In this document: positions 18,660 through 28,224 of the stretch, piece after piece
How the letters are laid out: each line of letters opens with the position of its first letter
How positions within the stretch are numbered: position 1 is the stretch's first letter
Origin: Prolixibacteraceae bacterium
GTDB lineage: Bacteria > Bacteroidota > Bacteroidia > Bacteroidales > Prolixibacteraceae
Direction of reading: 5' to 3'
DNA: 64,000 nt
Assembly (NCBI GenBank): GCA_025210775.1
Contig: JAOARB010000011.1
Coordinates: 79,325-143,324, forward strand
The notes under the pieces: model-generated
What the model was told of the DNA's origin: nothing
The model's database searches: none
The model's input: the letters and a program-made list of their open reading frames with translations, nothing else
Made by a program: the position numbers and the translations under genes

Positions 18660-19913
18660 TTAATTACACTTTATAGGCGAAGCCTGTTCCTTAAATTTGA
18701 AATTCTCAAGTTCTTCTTGGGTGAAAATTTGATCTGACGAGGCAATTCCAATACAATATTCATCTTTGTTGGGTGTAATTGTGAAGACCAACCCATATTG
18801 TTCTTGTAGTGGGTAGTTGAATCCTCCACTAGAAACCAAATTGGGATGTTGCTCTACAGAGGTTAGCCTTCCGTGGTTACTAATATAGCAATGGTGTTTT
18901 TGACTTATCTTTATAAATGGCTTAAGTAGCTCTTCTTTGACTTTGTTTTTGGTAATTACACATGATAAATGGTAAGATGCTCTTGAATAATGGAACTCTT
19001 TGAATGTGTCTACAGCTTGGTGTATGATTTTACATTTATCTTCTGTAGATTGCTTTTTATGTAATTTTACAGAAATACTACTTACACAGTTTCCTAGATT
19101 GGTGTTTTCTCTTTCTCTAATATTCCATGGAATAGATATGGCAATATGGTTATCCGTTTGATGTCCTTTTTTAGATAGGAAAAGATCCGAAATTATTGCA
19201 CAAATAATGGTGTTTGAAGAGTATTTATTGTGATATTTTTCGAATTGATCTTTCTGGATATATAGGTGTTTAAAGAGTACCTTAGATGGTTGATCTTGTT
19301 GGTATATTTTTTTAATTACGTTCTTATTTCCTGTGATTTTACTACTTCGGAAAGTATGCTTGGCTAATGCTTGAAAATAGTATAATGAGTTGAAGTTTTT
19401 GTTTTGCGTTTTTAGTTTTTCTAGCATCTGTTGGTCATCTAACCATTCGTCTTCTACAGAGTCGATGGCTTTGTTCTCGTAACAATCCCAGAAGTGTTTT
19501 ACCATTTGATGCCCTGTAAATCCATCATAATATATATGGTTGTGTAAAAACAAAAGTAGACTATTATTGCTATTGTTGATGTTGACCAGAATAAAAGGAG
19601 CTTCTTTTGATTTTATGATATAGTCGTTTGAGTAGTTAGTCATAAAATGATCAACTTCTTTTTCTAGGTCTTTGTTATGGGTGGTGTAGTTGAAATATAT
19701 GGTCTCAAAATGTGTTGACTTATAATGATATTGACCATTTTCTTCAACCATATAATGTTGAAGCCTTTTATGTGCTTGGTAGACCTTTTGGATTGATCTT
19801 TCTAAGTCTTTGTGTTCAAAAAGTGTATTATATTTCCAAAATTGGTAGAAATATTGATAAGGATTTCTTTTATTAAGCTCATATTTAATCTTATCTAAGA
19901 AATGTACTCTCAT
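18660..19913 (-). CDS. Stand-alone condensation/HxxxD acyltransferase-like protein
   Basis: This 417-residue soluble protein carries HNHIYYDGF, where His126-x-x-x-Asp130-Gly131 is the catalytic motif of the condensation-domain/CoA-dependent acyltransferase superfamily (NRPS condensation domains, wax ester synthases, alcohol acyltransferases). Later features fit the same bilobal fold: AISIPWNIRE near 280, NLGNCVSSISVKL near 295 and a hydrophobic strand around 380. There are no NRPS adenylation or carrier domains nearby, so it is not part of an assembly line. Substrate is unknown. It is the first gene of a probable two-gene reverse unit with the ClpP-fold protein. Confidence 0.6.
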   Translation of the reverse strand: MRVHFLDKIKYELNKRNPYQYFYQFWKYNTLFEHKDLERSIQKVYQAHKRLQHYMVEENGQYHYKSTHFETIYFNYTTHNKDLEKEVDHFMTNYSNDYIIKSKEAPFILVNINNSNNSLLLFLHNHIYYDGFTGHQMVKHFWDCYENKAIDSVEDEWLDDQQMLEKLKTQNKNFNSLYYFQALAKHTFRSSKITGNKNVIKKIYQQDQPSKVLFKHLYIQKDQFEKYHNKYSSNTIICAIISDLFLSKKGHQTDNHIAISIPWNIRERENTNLGNCVSSISVKLHKKQSTEDKCKIIHQAVDTFKEFHYSRASYHLSCVITKNKVKEELLKPFIKISQKHHCYISNHGRLTSVEQHPNLVSSGGFNYPLQEQYGLVFTITPNKDEYCIGIASSDQIFTQEELENFKFKEQASPIKCN

Positions 19914-20335
19914 GATATGTTTACTCCTCTTATGTGATTGATTTATAATCAGATTGTTGTTTGTTTTGATACTCTGCTTGAGTGAATGTTTTATATTCTG
20001 TTTTGGAAATATAACGAAATTATGTAAATATCCTTTCTCGTGACTTATGCTCTTTTATTTATAAATGCATTGATTGGGTTATTCGGTATTGAAGAAGAGA
20101 ATTCTTATTGTGTTGAGGGGTAATTGTTGAAGATTGAGTAGGAGTGAGATGGAAGAAAGATAATATAAAACTATACTGTCTTTATTGGTGAGGTTAATAG
20201 TTCGGTCTCTTTATTTGGGATATTCTTTTAAAATGATTTTTGTGATACTACTTCGAAGGGGGGTAAAAACACAGTAGTGTATTTTTGCTCTTCATATACA
20301 CTACTGTGAAAATGTGATTTAACGTAATTCTTGTG
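19914..20335. other. Non-coding stretch with GH84 terminator
   Basis: About 420 bases between two reverse-strand genes. It holds the terminator at 20265-20308 and presumably the promoter of the acyltransferase-like gene; nothing else was recognised. Confidence 0.45.
20265..20308 (-). terminator. Rho-independent terminator of the GH84 gene
   Basis: A perfect 13-bp stem (20270-20282 with 20296-20308) is followed, reading leftward, by five T (complement of 20265-20269). It lies 28 bases past the GH84 stop. Confidence 0.88.
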
Positions 20336-23143
20336 TTATTGTATTATCTCAACAATATCGGATGTATACTTGCTTAGGTTTTTAATTTTAATAGATTGGA
20401 TTTGTTTGAATGGTGGCATCATGTAAAGATGATTTTTTGTAATTGATGTTATCTTTTGTCCATCTTTGGTCTCTATGGTAAGAGCCACTTTTAGATCTTT
20501 TCCTTTAAATAGAAGATATCTACAATTTTTCTTGTTGGTGATTGTAATTTCTTCTTGTTCTGTTAATGTATAGAAACTTTGTAAATCAAGATCTTGATAT
20601 TTGGACTTCATGTCTGTTATAGGCTCTTGAAATATTATTTTTAGCTCTAACAATCTTATTGCTTGCGATTGGGTTGATTGATTTTCAATGGTTATCTGTT
20701 TTATCGGATGTTTTGGTTGGTGTACTCCATTAATAATTCCTTCTTTTAACTCCCTCTTTTTCCCTTTGTTGTCAATATAGTACAAAGATAAGTTTTTATA
20801 TTGTGTGTCTAGATTGAGTTTTATTTGTTCGATCCTTTCAGGTCTTAGAAATGTTATAGACATATTCTCATGTGCTGCCATGTTTGTGATCTCTAGCTTC
20901 TTGTTGAAATTAATGCTTTGCGCATTATATTTGTATGGAAGATTACGAAATGGACGACTTGAATAGATGAGGAATGCGAAAGGTTCTTTTTTATTAATAA
21001 AGATGTCATAAACCTTAATGCTTGTACTTTTACTTTCCTCCAGTGCTTTGTATCTTATATATCTTGCTTTTTGTGGTTTACCCTCATATTGCACAAGAGA
21101 TTTTGTGAATACTTTATCAGAGAGTGGTTGCCATTTTTGTTTGTCTAGTGAAAACTCAATAATTCCTTTGGTGATATGGTCACGTCCTGAGGATTGGTAG
21201 ATATCGATACTTGTTATTTCCATCTCTTTTTGTAAATCGATGCCAATATAATCTCCTTTGGATATCTCTTTGTTAAATATGTAACTCGTGTTAATGTCTG
21301 CATCAAATAGATTCTCACTTCCTTCGCTAATTGGACAATAACCAAATAATGTAGGAGCTTTTATTGGTTCTTTTGATAGCTGATTTAGAAGTTTTGTTTC
21401 AAGTTTATAGGTCTGTTTTTTAAGATATGGCAATAGAGAAGAACCTCCTACCTCTACACCTCTTCCTTTATTGTATTGTTGGTTTATTTGGATTACCTTT
21501 TCTTGGTATTTTTGTGCCGTAAGCATTTGGTTCCATGCTTTAGCTGTGTTTTCATTTTTAATAGATTGAGCTATTTCGTTTAGGCTGGTTCCCCATAGCC
21601 CCATCCATCTAAATTGTTGTATCCATGGGAGGATTTCATCCAATAATGATTGATTTGATACACAGTATTCAATTTTGTTGGCTGATTCTACTATTTGTTT
21701 GAATAAAAGGTCAAGCTTCTTGTGATCTTCATTGCTTGCTAATCTCTTAAAATTGCTTGCTTCTTTGCCTGTTTTCCATCCCCATGAGGAGTTGGCATCG
21801 ATATTGAAATCAGCAAAAAATTTGTATGCTTTAGGTGCTTCAGGAATAAGTGTGTCAATGGCTTGGTTCCATGATTTTATAGCATCAAAAGCTTCTATGT
21901 TCCAACAGTATTTGGCTACACTAAAAAGAGAGATCATCGATGCTTCTGAGAATTCCATCGGGTTGGATACAAATCCTCCCATTGATTTAGGTTCTTTGTT
22001 TTCTAACCCATAACAAGGACCTAATAGTAAGTTATGTGTACAGTAGTCACTAACTGGATAGTTCCACCATACATATGCAGATCTTTTTATGCGAGAGTTA
22101 ACCCACTGAAGACTGGCATTGGTGATATCTCCTACCACATTGTCTCCTGTCCACATTATTGCTACTTCAGGGTATAGAAGCTTCCCTAGGGTTGCAAGAT
22201 ATCCATCAGGTGATGGATTAGCCCACTGTTTTGTGTAATCCGTAGGACACATGATTAGTGGTATCAGATCGTGATGTTTTTTATAAAAGTGATCTATGAT
22301 GTGGTTCAGTAGTGATGCTTGATTCTTTGGATCAGTGCCTATCCCAGAGATGTCGTCAAAAAATACAGCATAGCCACGTACTCCGAGTTGGTACATCTGT
22401 TCAAACTTGTCTATTAACGCTTGCCTATCTTCATTGTTCCATTGAATGTCTTTACCTGGATGTATCGCCCATATAAAATCTACACGATTCTCTTTTGCTG
22501 TTGCAGCAAGCCTCTCAATCTCTTTTGCTGCTTTGGTTGGATATGGTTTTCTCCAATTTGGGGAACTATGGTATGGATCGTCTTTAGGACCATAGATATA
22601 GGTGTTTAGTCTGTTTTGTCCATAGAATTCTAATTGTCTTTTGCGATCGTTAAAACTCCATGGTGTACCGTAAAATCCTTCAACAATACCTCGGTGCTTA
22701 ATGTCAGGATAGTCAATAATATCGATGTTGGTTGCATTTTGATCGACCAATTGGTCTAGTGTTTGTAATGCATAATGCAAAGCTCTATCATCGTGTCCTA
22801 TTATCTCTATTTTATTGGCTGTGATGGTTATTCTATAGGCCCCTGATATTTGAGGTATTTCTTTTGATTGTTTCCTAAAGGTTCTTTCAGAAGTGTATCC
22901 AATAACTACTTTCTGTTTTGCACGTTTTTCTTTATGAGGGAAGAGTAGATATAATTTCTGAAGATGATCAGGTGCTACCTTCCCTTTTAGATGAATGGAA
23001 TAGTTTCCTTGATAATTAAAGGTTTTGACTGGATTCGTAGATATTTGATGAATGTGATGTGGTTGTGGTGTTAAATTCCATTTTGGACTCGCATATAGCG
23101 TGGTGCTTAGGAATATAAACAATAGAATTGAAATGGTTCTCAT
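20336..23143 (-). CDS. GH84 beta-N-acetylglucosaminidase (hyaluronidase/O-GlcNAcase type)
   Basis: A 935-residue secreted enzyme (signal peptide to about residue 19). An N-terminal GH20b-like domain (about 25-145) is followed by the GH84 barrel beginning HRGIVEGFYGTPWS (150-163), with NTYIYGPKDDPYH and the catalytic Asp pair Asp263-Asp264 in FFDDISG. A helical region follows, then an F5/8-type C (galactose-binding-like) domain around 610-720 and a further beta domain. GH84 uses substrate-assisted catalysis to remove beta-linked GlcNAc, which fits degradation of hyaluronan or other N-acetylglucosamine-containing chains. It is about 200 residues longer than the Bacteroides GH84 model. It is monocistronic, with its own terminator. 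Confidence 0.92.
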   Translation of the reverse strand: MRTISILLFIFLSTTLYASPKWNLTPQPHHIHQISTNPVKTFNYQGNYSIHLKGKVAPDHLQKLYLLFPHKEKRAKQKVVIGYTSERTFRKQSKEIPQISGAYRITITANKIEIIGHDDRALHYALQTLDQLVDQNATNIDIIDYPDIKHRGIVEGFYGTPWSFNDRKRQLEFYGQNRLNTYIYGPKDDPYHSSPNWRKPYPTKAAKEIERLAATAKENRVDFIWAIHPGKDIQWNNEDRQALIDKFEQMYQLGVRGYAVFFDDISGIGTDPKNQASLLNHIIDHFYKKHHDLIPLIMCPTDYTKQWANPSPDGYLATLGKLLYPEVAIMWTGDNVVGDITNASLQWVNSRIKRSAYVWWNYPVSDYCTHNLLLGPCYGLENKEPKSMGGFVSNPMEFSEASMISLFSVAKYCWNIEAFDAIKSWNQAIDTLIPEAPKAYKFFADFNIDANSSWGWKTGKEASNFKRLASNEDHKKLDLLFKQIVESANKIEYCVSNQSLLDEILPWIQQFRWMGLWGTSLNEIAQSIKNENTAKAWNQMLTAQKYQEKVIQINQQYNKGRGVEVGGSSLLPYLKKQTYKLETKLLNQLSKEPIKAPTLFGYCPISEGSENLFDADINTSYIFNKEISKGDYIGIDLQKEMEITSIDIYQSSGRDHITKGIIEFSLDKQKWQPLSDKVFTKSLVQYEGKPQKARYIRYKALEESKSTSIKVYDIFINKKEPFAFLIYSSRPFRNLPYKYNAQSINFNKKLEITNMAAHENMSITFLRPERIEQIKLNLDTQYKNLSLYYIDNKGKKRELKEGIINGVHQPKHPIKQITIENQSTQSQAIRLLELKIIFQEPITDMKSKYQDLDLQSFYTLTEQEEITITNKKNCRYLLFKGKDLKVALTIETKDGQKITSITKNHLYMMPPFKQIQSIKIKNLSKYTSDIVEIIQ

Positions 23144-24161
23144 AGCTCTTTTGTGTGTTTACTAAAAGTTTATTGTGTGTTTTAATTTGATTGCTATTGT
23201 CTATCGCTTCAATGTTTGTTTATTGGAGCTTTGGTTTGAAAGTGAAATTACAAAAAAACTAAATAAACGGGAAGGTGTGTAGCTTTAGTTTGATGTTGCT
23301 AGTTAACAATGGCAGAGTGTATCTTTTTGATAATAGGGGAGTTGGTCTTATGTAATGATTGAAGAGAAATTATAGTGTGTAGTGATATTGTTAGGTGCTA
23401 TTTCTCTTTTGTTATCGAAAAGAGTATGGTTGATATGAACCATGGTATGAAAATCTCTTGTTTTGTAGAAGCGTTTTGGGGTTTATGTCTTGAGGTGGTC
23501 GTTTTTTAATAATAAAGGGTTCTTGGGAAAAGATGTGATTTTGTCTTTCATAATACAATGAAGATAAAATCCTTTCTAGTCCTATAGAACCCTTTCTTTA
23601 TCTACGGCAAAAACGAGGTTTGCAAGGTATTTATTTATTTTGATAAATAAAATGAATATGGTTTCACGATGTCATAAAAATCTAAAAGAAAATGAAGTGT
23701 ATATTGTTTTTTTATAAAATTAAGAAATCAACAGTTTCCCCTCTTTGTGTGTCAATATGAGGGCTTGTTGTAGCGTTCGTTTTTTTCTTTGATGTGCTGT
23801 TTGTTGTCTTAATACATGCTTTGAAATACCGTATAAAAATAGAATGGATTTGTTCTTTACTGTCCGATTAAATGAGAAAGTTTGGAATGGATTTTATCTA
23901 AGTTCGTAAATGTATGGATGTTTATTCTTTTCATCTGTCACAATCTAATTGAGCTGATAACTATTGAACTTTAGGGTTTTGAGATCTTATCTCAGGTTTA
24001 AAATAGTCATAAATGGGGATTGTAAATTATGAACGAATGATGTTCTTTTGATTATAATTATTTATAAAAATATGTAAGATAGATTGATCTTTAAGAATGT
24101 AACTCGAATCGCATTTAATTTGAAGAGAAATAGATATGCTTAAAGAAAAAAGAATGACTAT
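23144..24161. other. One-kilobase gene-free stretch
   Basis: No credible ORF on either strand. It separates the divergent GH84 and ArsP_2 genes and includes a long imperfect hairpin (23514-23595) and a short CCCTC/GAGGG hairpin near 23738-23764. I see no known riboswitch. Confidence 0.45.
23514..23595. ncRNA. Long imperfect hairpin, possible structured RNA
   Basis: An outer perfect 10-bp stem (23514-23523 with 23586-23595) encloses a nearly complete inner stem (GATTTTGTCTTTCAT near 23537 with ATGAAGATAAAATC near 23557). The whole folds into one ~80-base arm. No gene ends within 300 bases on a strand that would need a terminator here. Strand and function are unknown. Confidence 0.35.
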
Positions 24162-25385
24162 ATGATAGAAGATATTGTTAAGATTGTGATTGTATGTGCA
24201 GAGAATGCTTTTCTGCAAGTAGGAGTCTTTGTTGGTGCTGTTTTATTACTGTTTGGTTTTATTAATTACAAAAGGCAAGGTGGCTTTGTTAAATCTTTAG
24301 AGGAGTCTAAAAGATGGCAACCCATTTGGGGCTCATTATTAGGATTATCACCTGGTTGTGGTGGTGCAATATTTGTTATGCCTCTTTACTTAAAGGGAAG
24401 TGTCACTTTTGGAACGGTGATTGCTACCCTTATTGCAACAATGGGGGATTCCGCTTTTGTGCTCATTACAACACTTCCTAAGACTTATCTGTTGGTCTCT
24501 ATTATATCTTTGGTCGTTGCAATCTTTTCTGGCTATTGGGTCGATTATTTGAAGATTGATAAACATTTTAAAGGACGTAGTCGCAAGTTGATGGCAACTC
24601 TTGAAAAGGAGTCGTTGTCTCATGATATACAAGAGTCTGATTTGGTGGCTAAGGGGTATCATCCTTCTAATATGAACCATATTGGACATATTGAAGGCGA
24701 TGCAATTGATATCTTGCTTCACCATAAGGAGGGAGAGGAAGAGAAAGAGAAAACTTCTTTGTGGGCTTATCATTTTACACACCATTATGCTTATAAGTTT
24801 TTTTGGACACTAACAACTATTGGGTTGCTTCTAGGAATAGCTTTGCTTTTTCAGGTTAATATCAATGAATTTCTTATCCCTAACATAGGTACTGTTATTG
24901 GTATTATCGGGACTCTTTTTTCTGTTGTATATGTTTTTATAAACAAGAAAATTGTAAAAAATGATAGTCATGCAGAGGAGGAGAGTAAAATATTCTCTTT
25001 AAAAGAGACATTAATACATAACGCTGAAGATACGGCGTTTGTAAATACATGGGTCTTTATAGCTTATGTGATTTATGAGGTGGTTGTATATTTCCTTGGT
25101 GGAGAAGTGGTGATTAGTGGATGGATGACAGCTGTAGGATTCGGTTCTGTAATCGTGGGGGCTTGTATTGGTTTGATTCCTGGTTGTGGTCCACAAATTA
25201 TTTTTGTGACTCTTTTTACTAAAGGAATGGTGCCTTTTGCTGCTCTTCTTGCTAATGCAATATCTCAAGATGGAGATGCTTTGTTTCCACTTTTAGCTAT
25301 AGATAAAAAATCATCACTTATCGCAACTGTCGTTACTACTATTCCTGCTTTGATTATTGGCTTACTAGTATATTTTATTTTTTAA
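24162..25385 (+). CDS. ArsP_2-type 10-TM putative metal exporter/manganese transporter
   Basis: A 407-residue integral membrane protein with about ten hydrophobic segments. It has two related halves, each with a matching signature: LGLSPGCGGAIFVMPL near residue 62 and IGLIPGCGPQIIFVTL near 340, followed by ATLIATMGDSAF and ANAISQDGDALF. This internal duplication and the PGCG motifs fit the 'putative 10TM heavy-metal exporter / putative manganese transporter' family (PF11449). The charged loop between halves (about 140-205) contains several His residues that could bind metal. It stands alone, 172 bases before the symporter gene. The transported ion is not certain. Confidence 0.78.
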   Translation: MIEDIVKIVIVCAENAFLQVGVFVGAVLLLFGFINYKRQGGFVKSLEESKRWQPIWGSLLGLSPGCGGAIFVMPLYLKGSVTFGTVIATLIATMGDSAFVLITTLPKTYLLVSIISLVVAIFSGYWVDYLKIDKHFKGRSRKLMATLEKESLSHDIQESDLVAKGYHPSNMNHIGHIEGDAIDILLHHKEGEEEKEKTSLWAYHFTHHYAYKFFWTLTTIGLLLGIALLFQVNINEFLIPNIGTVIGIIGTLFSVVYVFINKKIVKNDSHAEEESKIFSLKETLIHNAEDTAFVNTWVFIAYVIYEVVVYFLGGEVVISGWMTAVGFGSVIVGACIGLIPGCGPQIIFVTLFTKGMVPFAALLANAISQDGDALFPLLAIDKKSSLIATVVTTIPALIIGLLVYFIF

Positions 25386-25557
25386 TATTATTCCAATTGT
25401 AGTGATTTTAACCTCCAAGAACTTATTCTTATTTGACGACGAATTTTACATAAATCTTTAATCGTTGGTATTCTACCTATCCTCTTATGGTGTGGAAATT
25501 TTTAGTTATATTTACTATAGTTATTGTCAATAAAATAGATTCGCTAAATAAAATTTA

Positions 25558-27009
25558 ATGATGCAAAATTCTACTATTACCATTGTTTTTCTTGTTGTTT
25601 ATGTCGTCGGTATTATTGTTGTAGGAATTTGTAATCGGAATAGTCAAAATAGTGAAGATTATTTCTTGGCTTCTAGGGGGTTGCCCTCTTGGTTGTTAGC
25701 AGTGACATTTATTGCCTCTTGGTGGGGAGGAGGTTCTGCAATTGATCTAGTTGATCATGCCTATAATAATGGATTAAGTTCTTTCTGGATTTATGGTGTT
25801 CCTGTATTGATTGCTACTTTTATGATGTTTCTTTTGTCTAAAGCAATACGTAATATTGGTACTATATCTCAACCTCAGCTTTTGGAGAAGAGATATAATT
25901 CGACAGTATCGCTCTTATTAACTGTCTTTATCGTTATATTTATGATTATAGGATCTGCTGTTCAGGTTATTGTTGTAGGACATTTTTTTCACTCTTTTTT
26001 TGATGTCAGTTACAGTTTGGGGGCTTTTATTGGAGTTGCAATTGTTTTGATATATTCTCTCTTTGGTGGATTCAAAGGTGTTGTGCTTACCGATTTGTTA
26101 CAATTTGTATTTTTTTTATTTACTAGTGTGTTTTTGTGTGTTGTCGCATATAAAAAATCAGGTGGAATGAATGTCGTGGCAACCCATGCGGTATTAAATG
26201 GCAAAGAGGGCTTTACCTCTTTCTGGGCTCATGTTTCTGATAATCTGGCTTACGTGATTACTTTTGGAACTTCTTGGGTGATACAGGCTAATATTTGGCA
26301 ACGAATATCTGCTGCAAAGAATGGTTCTTCTGCTCGTAAGATGATGATGATTAGTTTTGTTGTCTTTATCCCTTTGTATTTGATGGTTACTTTTACAGGA
26401 ATGTATAGTTCTGTCTTTTATTCTTCTCTTCCAAGTGGTGGGATTGTTCCTGATATGGTTAAAAATATAACTAATCCAGTCCTTGGAGCTTTGATATTTG
26501 TTGGTCTTTGTTCTGCAATTATGTCTACTATGGATTCCTTGATTAATACAGGTGCTTTATCTTTAACCATTGATATTTACGGTAAATACATCCAACCTAA
26601 CGCAACTTCAAAACAGAATGTACGAGTGGGACGCTATTCTACTTTTATTATTGGGATTATTGCGTTGTTTATTGCATTGAAAATAGAATCAGTGTTGACC
26701 ATCTCTTGGATTGGTTCAGATTTCCTAACTACAGGTGCTTTTATTCCTATTGTACTTGCATTTGTTTGGAAAAAAGGAAGTACAAGGGCTGCCATTGTCT
26801 CTATGCTCTGGGGATTGTTCTTCTCTACATATAACTTACTTGTAGCTCTTGGAGTGTCTCTTCCTGTTGCTTGGAAGATTGCTTCTGTAGAACAAGCTTT
26901 AATTGGTGTAGCTGTGTCTTTATTCCTTTATTTCGTATTCTCCTATCTTTCCCCTGATAAAGAAAGCAAAGGAGAGACATTCTTGGAACAAATTAAGGGA
27001 AATGAATAA
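25558..27009 (+). CDS. Sodium:solute symporter family (SSS) transporter
   Basis: A 483-residue inner-membrane protein with about 13 predicted helices and SSS features: ASRGLPSWLLAVTFIASWWGGGSAI near 40-65, YSLFGGFKGVVLTDLLQ near 165, and ICSAIMSTMDSLINTGAL-like helix near 320. It would import a small solute with sodium. No motif identifies the solute; sialic acid, sugar or carboxylate carriers all occur in the family. It is forward-strand and monocistronic, facing the colitose-type cluster across a shared terminator hairpin. Confidence 0.88.
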   Translation: MMQNSTITIVFLVVYVVGIIVVGICNRNSQNSEDYFLASRGLPSWLLAVTFIASWWGGGSAIDLVDHAYNNGLSSFWIYGVPVLIATFMMFLLSKAIRNIGTISQPQLLEKRYNSTVSLLLTVFIVIFMIIGSAVQVIVVGHFFHSFFDVSYSLGAFIGVAIVLIYSLFGGFKGVVLTDLLQFVFFLFTSVFLCVVAYKKSGGMNVVATHAVLNGKEGFTSFWAHVSDNLAYVITFGTSWVIQANIWQRISAAKNGSSARKMMMISFVVFIPLYLMVTFTGMYSSVFYSSLPSGGIVPDMVKNITNPVLGALIFVGLCSAIMSTMDSLINTGALSLTIDIYGKYIQPNATSKQNVRVGRYSTFIIGIIALFIALKIESVLTISWIGSDFLTTGAFIPIVLAFVWKKGSTRAAIVSMLWGLFFSTYNLLVALGVSLPVAWKIASVEQALIGVAVSLFLYFVFSYLSPDKESKGETFLEQIKGNE

Positions 27010-27014
27010 TATTG

Positions 27015-27042
27015 AAAAAGAGACCTCATTTAATGAGGCCTC
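27015..27042 (-). terminator. Terminator of the reverse-strand sugar-nucleotide operon
   Basis: An 11-bp stem with one mismatch (27020-27030 with 27032-27042) is followed leftward by five T (complement of 27015-27019). It sits between convergent genes and may serve both. Confidence 0.75.
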
Positions 27043-27054
27043 CTATGATTAAAA

Positions 27055-28224
27055 TTATAATGCTTTAAGTGTTTTAGTTATCTCCACCAATTTATCTTTA
27101 AGATCGATATGGTGGTTTCCGATAAAGAAACCATTTTCGTCGATGTATTGAGCATTTTTCATTTCACCAAAGACTTCGTAGTTGTAGTATTTGATTACTT
27201 CATTTTTTGTGAAGTCTCCCGCTACTATTGGTCTTACGTCCACCCCTTTTGAGATTAATGCGTTTAGTACATCTTTTCTTTTAAGTTTTGATTCAGGTCT
27301 TAGTATAATTGAGAATCCAAACCAACTACTTTCTCCAACTTCTTTTTGAATAATAAAGTTTCTGTTGTCTTTCATCTCATTGACAAATACTTCAGCATTG
27401 GCTCTCCTTTCTTTAATGAAATTGTCCAATTTCTTTAATTGAACTTTACCAATGGCTCCGCTCATCTCAATAGGTCTTACATTGTATCCAGGGAGTACAA
27501 ATTTAAATGACTCTTTGAATGGATCATCATCTTTTTTCCCTGTGACCATGTTTTCTTTCGGAAGATTCCTTGTCCATCCATGTGCTCTAAGACTTAGAAG
27601 GATGTGATACAATTCTTTGTCATCAGTTGTGATAACTCCTCCTTCCATTGTTGAAATATGGTGACTAAAAAAACAACTATAGGTACCCATTATACCCCAA
27701 GTTCCTGTTTTTTTATTATTTAGACTTGCCCCCATTGACTCACAGTTGTCTTCTAATAAAAGAATATTTTTCCCTTCGATAACTTTATTTAGTTCGACGT
27801 AATCTAACGGATTCCCAAGTAGATTTACTGCAAGGATAAGTCTAGTTTTATCTGTAATGGCTGCTTTAACCTGATCAAGTGAAAGGTTTAGTGTCTCAAT
27901 ATCAATATCCACAAATTTTACTTTAAGGCCATATTGTTGTAGTGGATGATAGGTTGTAGACCAAGATACAGAAGGTACGATTACTTCATCTCCAGCCTTA
28001 AGAGGATTATCTTTTTTGTAAAAAAGAGCTGCAACAGCAAGTAGATTAGCTGAAGAACCTGAGTTAACCATTACAGAGTATTCGGTTCCAAAATAGTTTG
28101 AAAACATAGATTCAAACTCTTGAACATTTTTGCCCATAGAATACATCCCTGATTCGATAACACTTTGGATGGCTTCAATTTCTTGGTCATCCCATGATGA
28201 GGTTGCTAAAGGATAGTTAATCAT
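27055..28224 (-). CDS. colD: ColD-like GDP-4-keto-6-deoxymannose 3-dehydratase
   Basis: A DegT/AHBA-type PLP fold protein of 389 residues. The usual Schiff-base lysine is replaced by histidine in FFSHHISTMEGG, as in ColD, the PLP-dependent 3-dehydratase of GDP-colitose synthesis. The ATG at 28224 (MINYPLATSSW) is preferred over an upstream start at 28269: it leaves an 8-base overlap with the preceding gene and puts Ser187-His188 at the positions I recall for E. coli ColD. ColD removes the 3-hydroxyl of GDP-4-keto-6-deoxymannose, the product of the GMD gene in the same operon. The alternative is a CDP-sugar 3-dehydratase (E1/RfbH), but those carry a ferredoxin-type cysteine motif not seen here. 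Confidence 0.82.
   Translation of the reverse strand: MINYPLATSSWDDQEIEAIQSVIESGMYSMGKNVQEFESMFSNYFGTEYSVMVNSGSSANLLAVAALFYKKDNPLKAGDEVIVPSVSWSTTYHPLQQYGLKVKFVDIDIETLNLSLDQVKAAITDKTRLILAVNLLGNPLDYVELNKVIEGKNILLLEDNCESMGASLNNKKTGTWGIMGTYSCFFSHHISTMEGGVITTDDKELYHILLSLRAHGWTRNLPKENMVTGKKDDDPFKESFKFVLPGYNVRPIEMSGAIGKVQLKKLDNFIKERRANAEVFVNEMKDNRNFIIQKEVGESSWFGFSIILRPESKLKRKDVLNALISKGVDVRPIVAGDFTKNEVIKYYNYEVFGEMKNAQYIDENGFFIGNHHIDLKDKLVEITKTLKAL

Noticed and set aside
20336..23143. Reading the GH84 enzyme as a GH20 hexosaminidase because of its N-terminal domain
   Set aside because: The GFYGTPWS start and the FFDD Asp pair are GH84 features; the GH20b-like domain is only an accessory.
24390..24785. 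A 131-codon reverse ORF opposite the ArsP_2 gene
   Set aside because: Its translation has no family features and mirrors the strong membrane-protein gene on the other strand.
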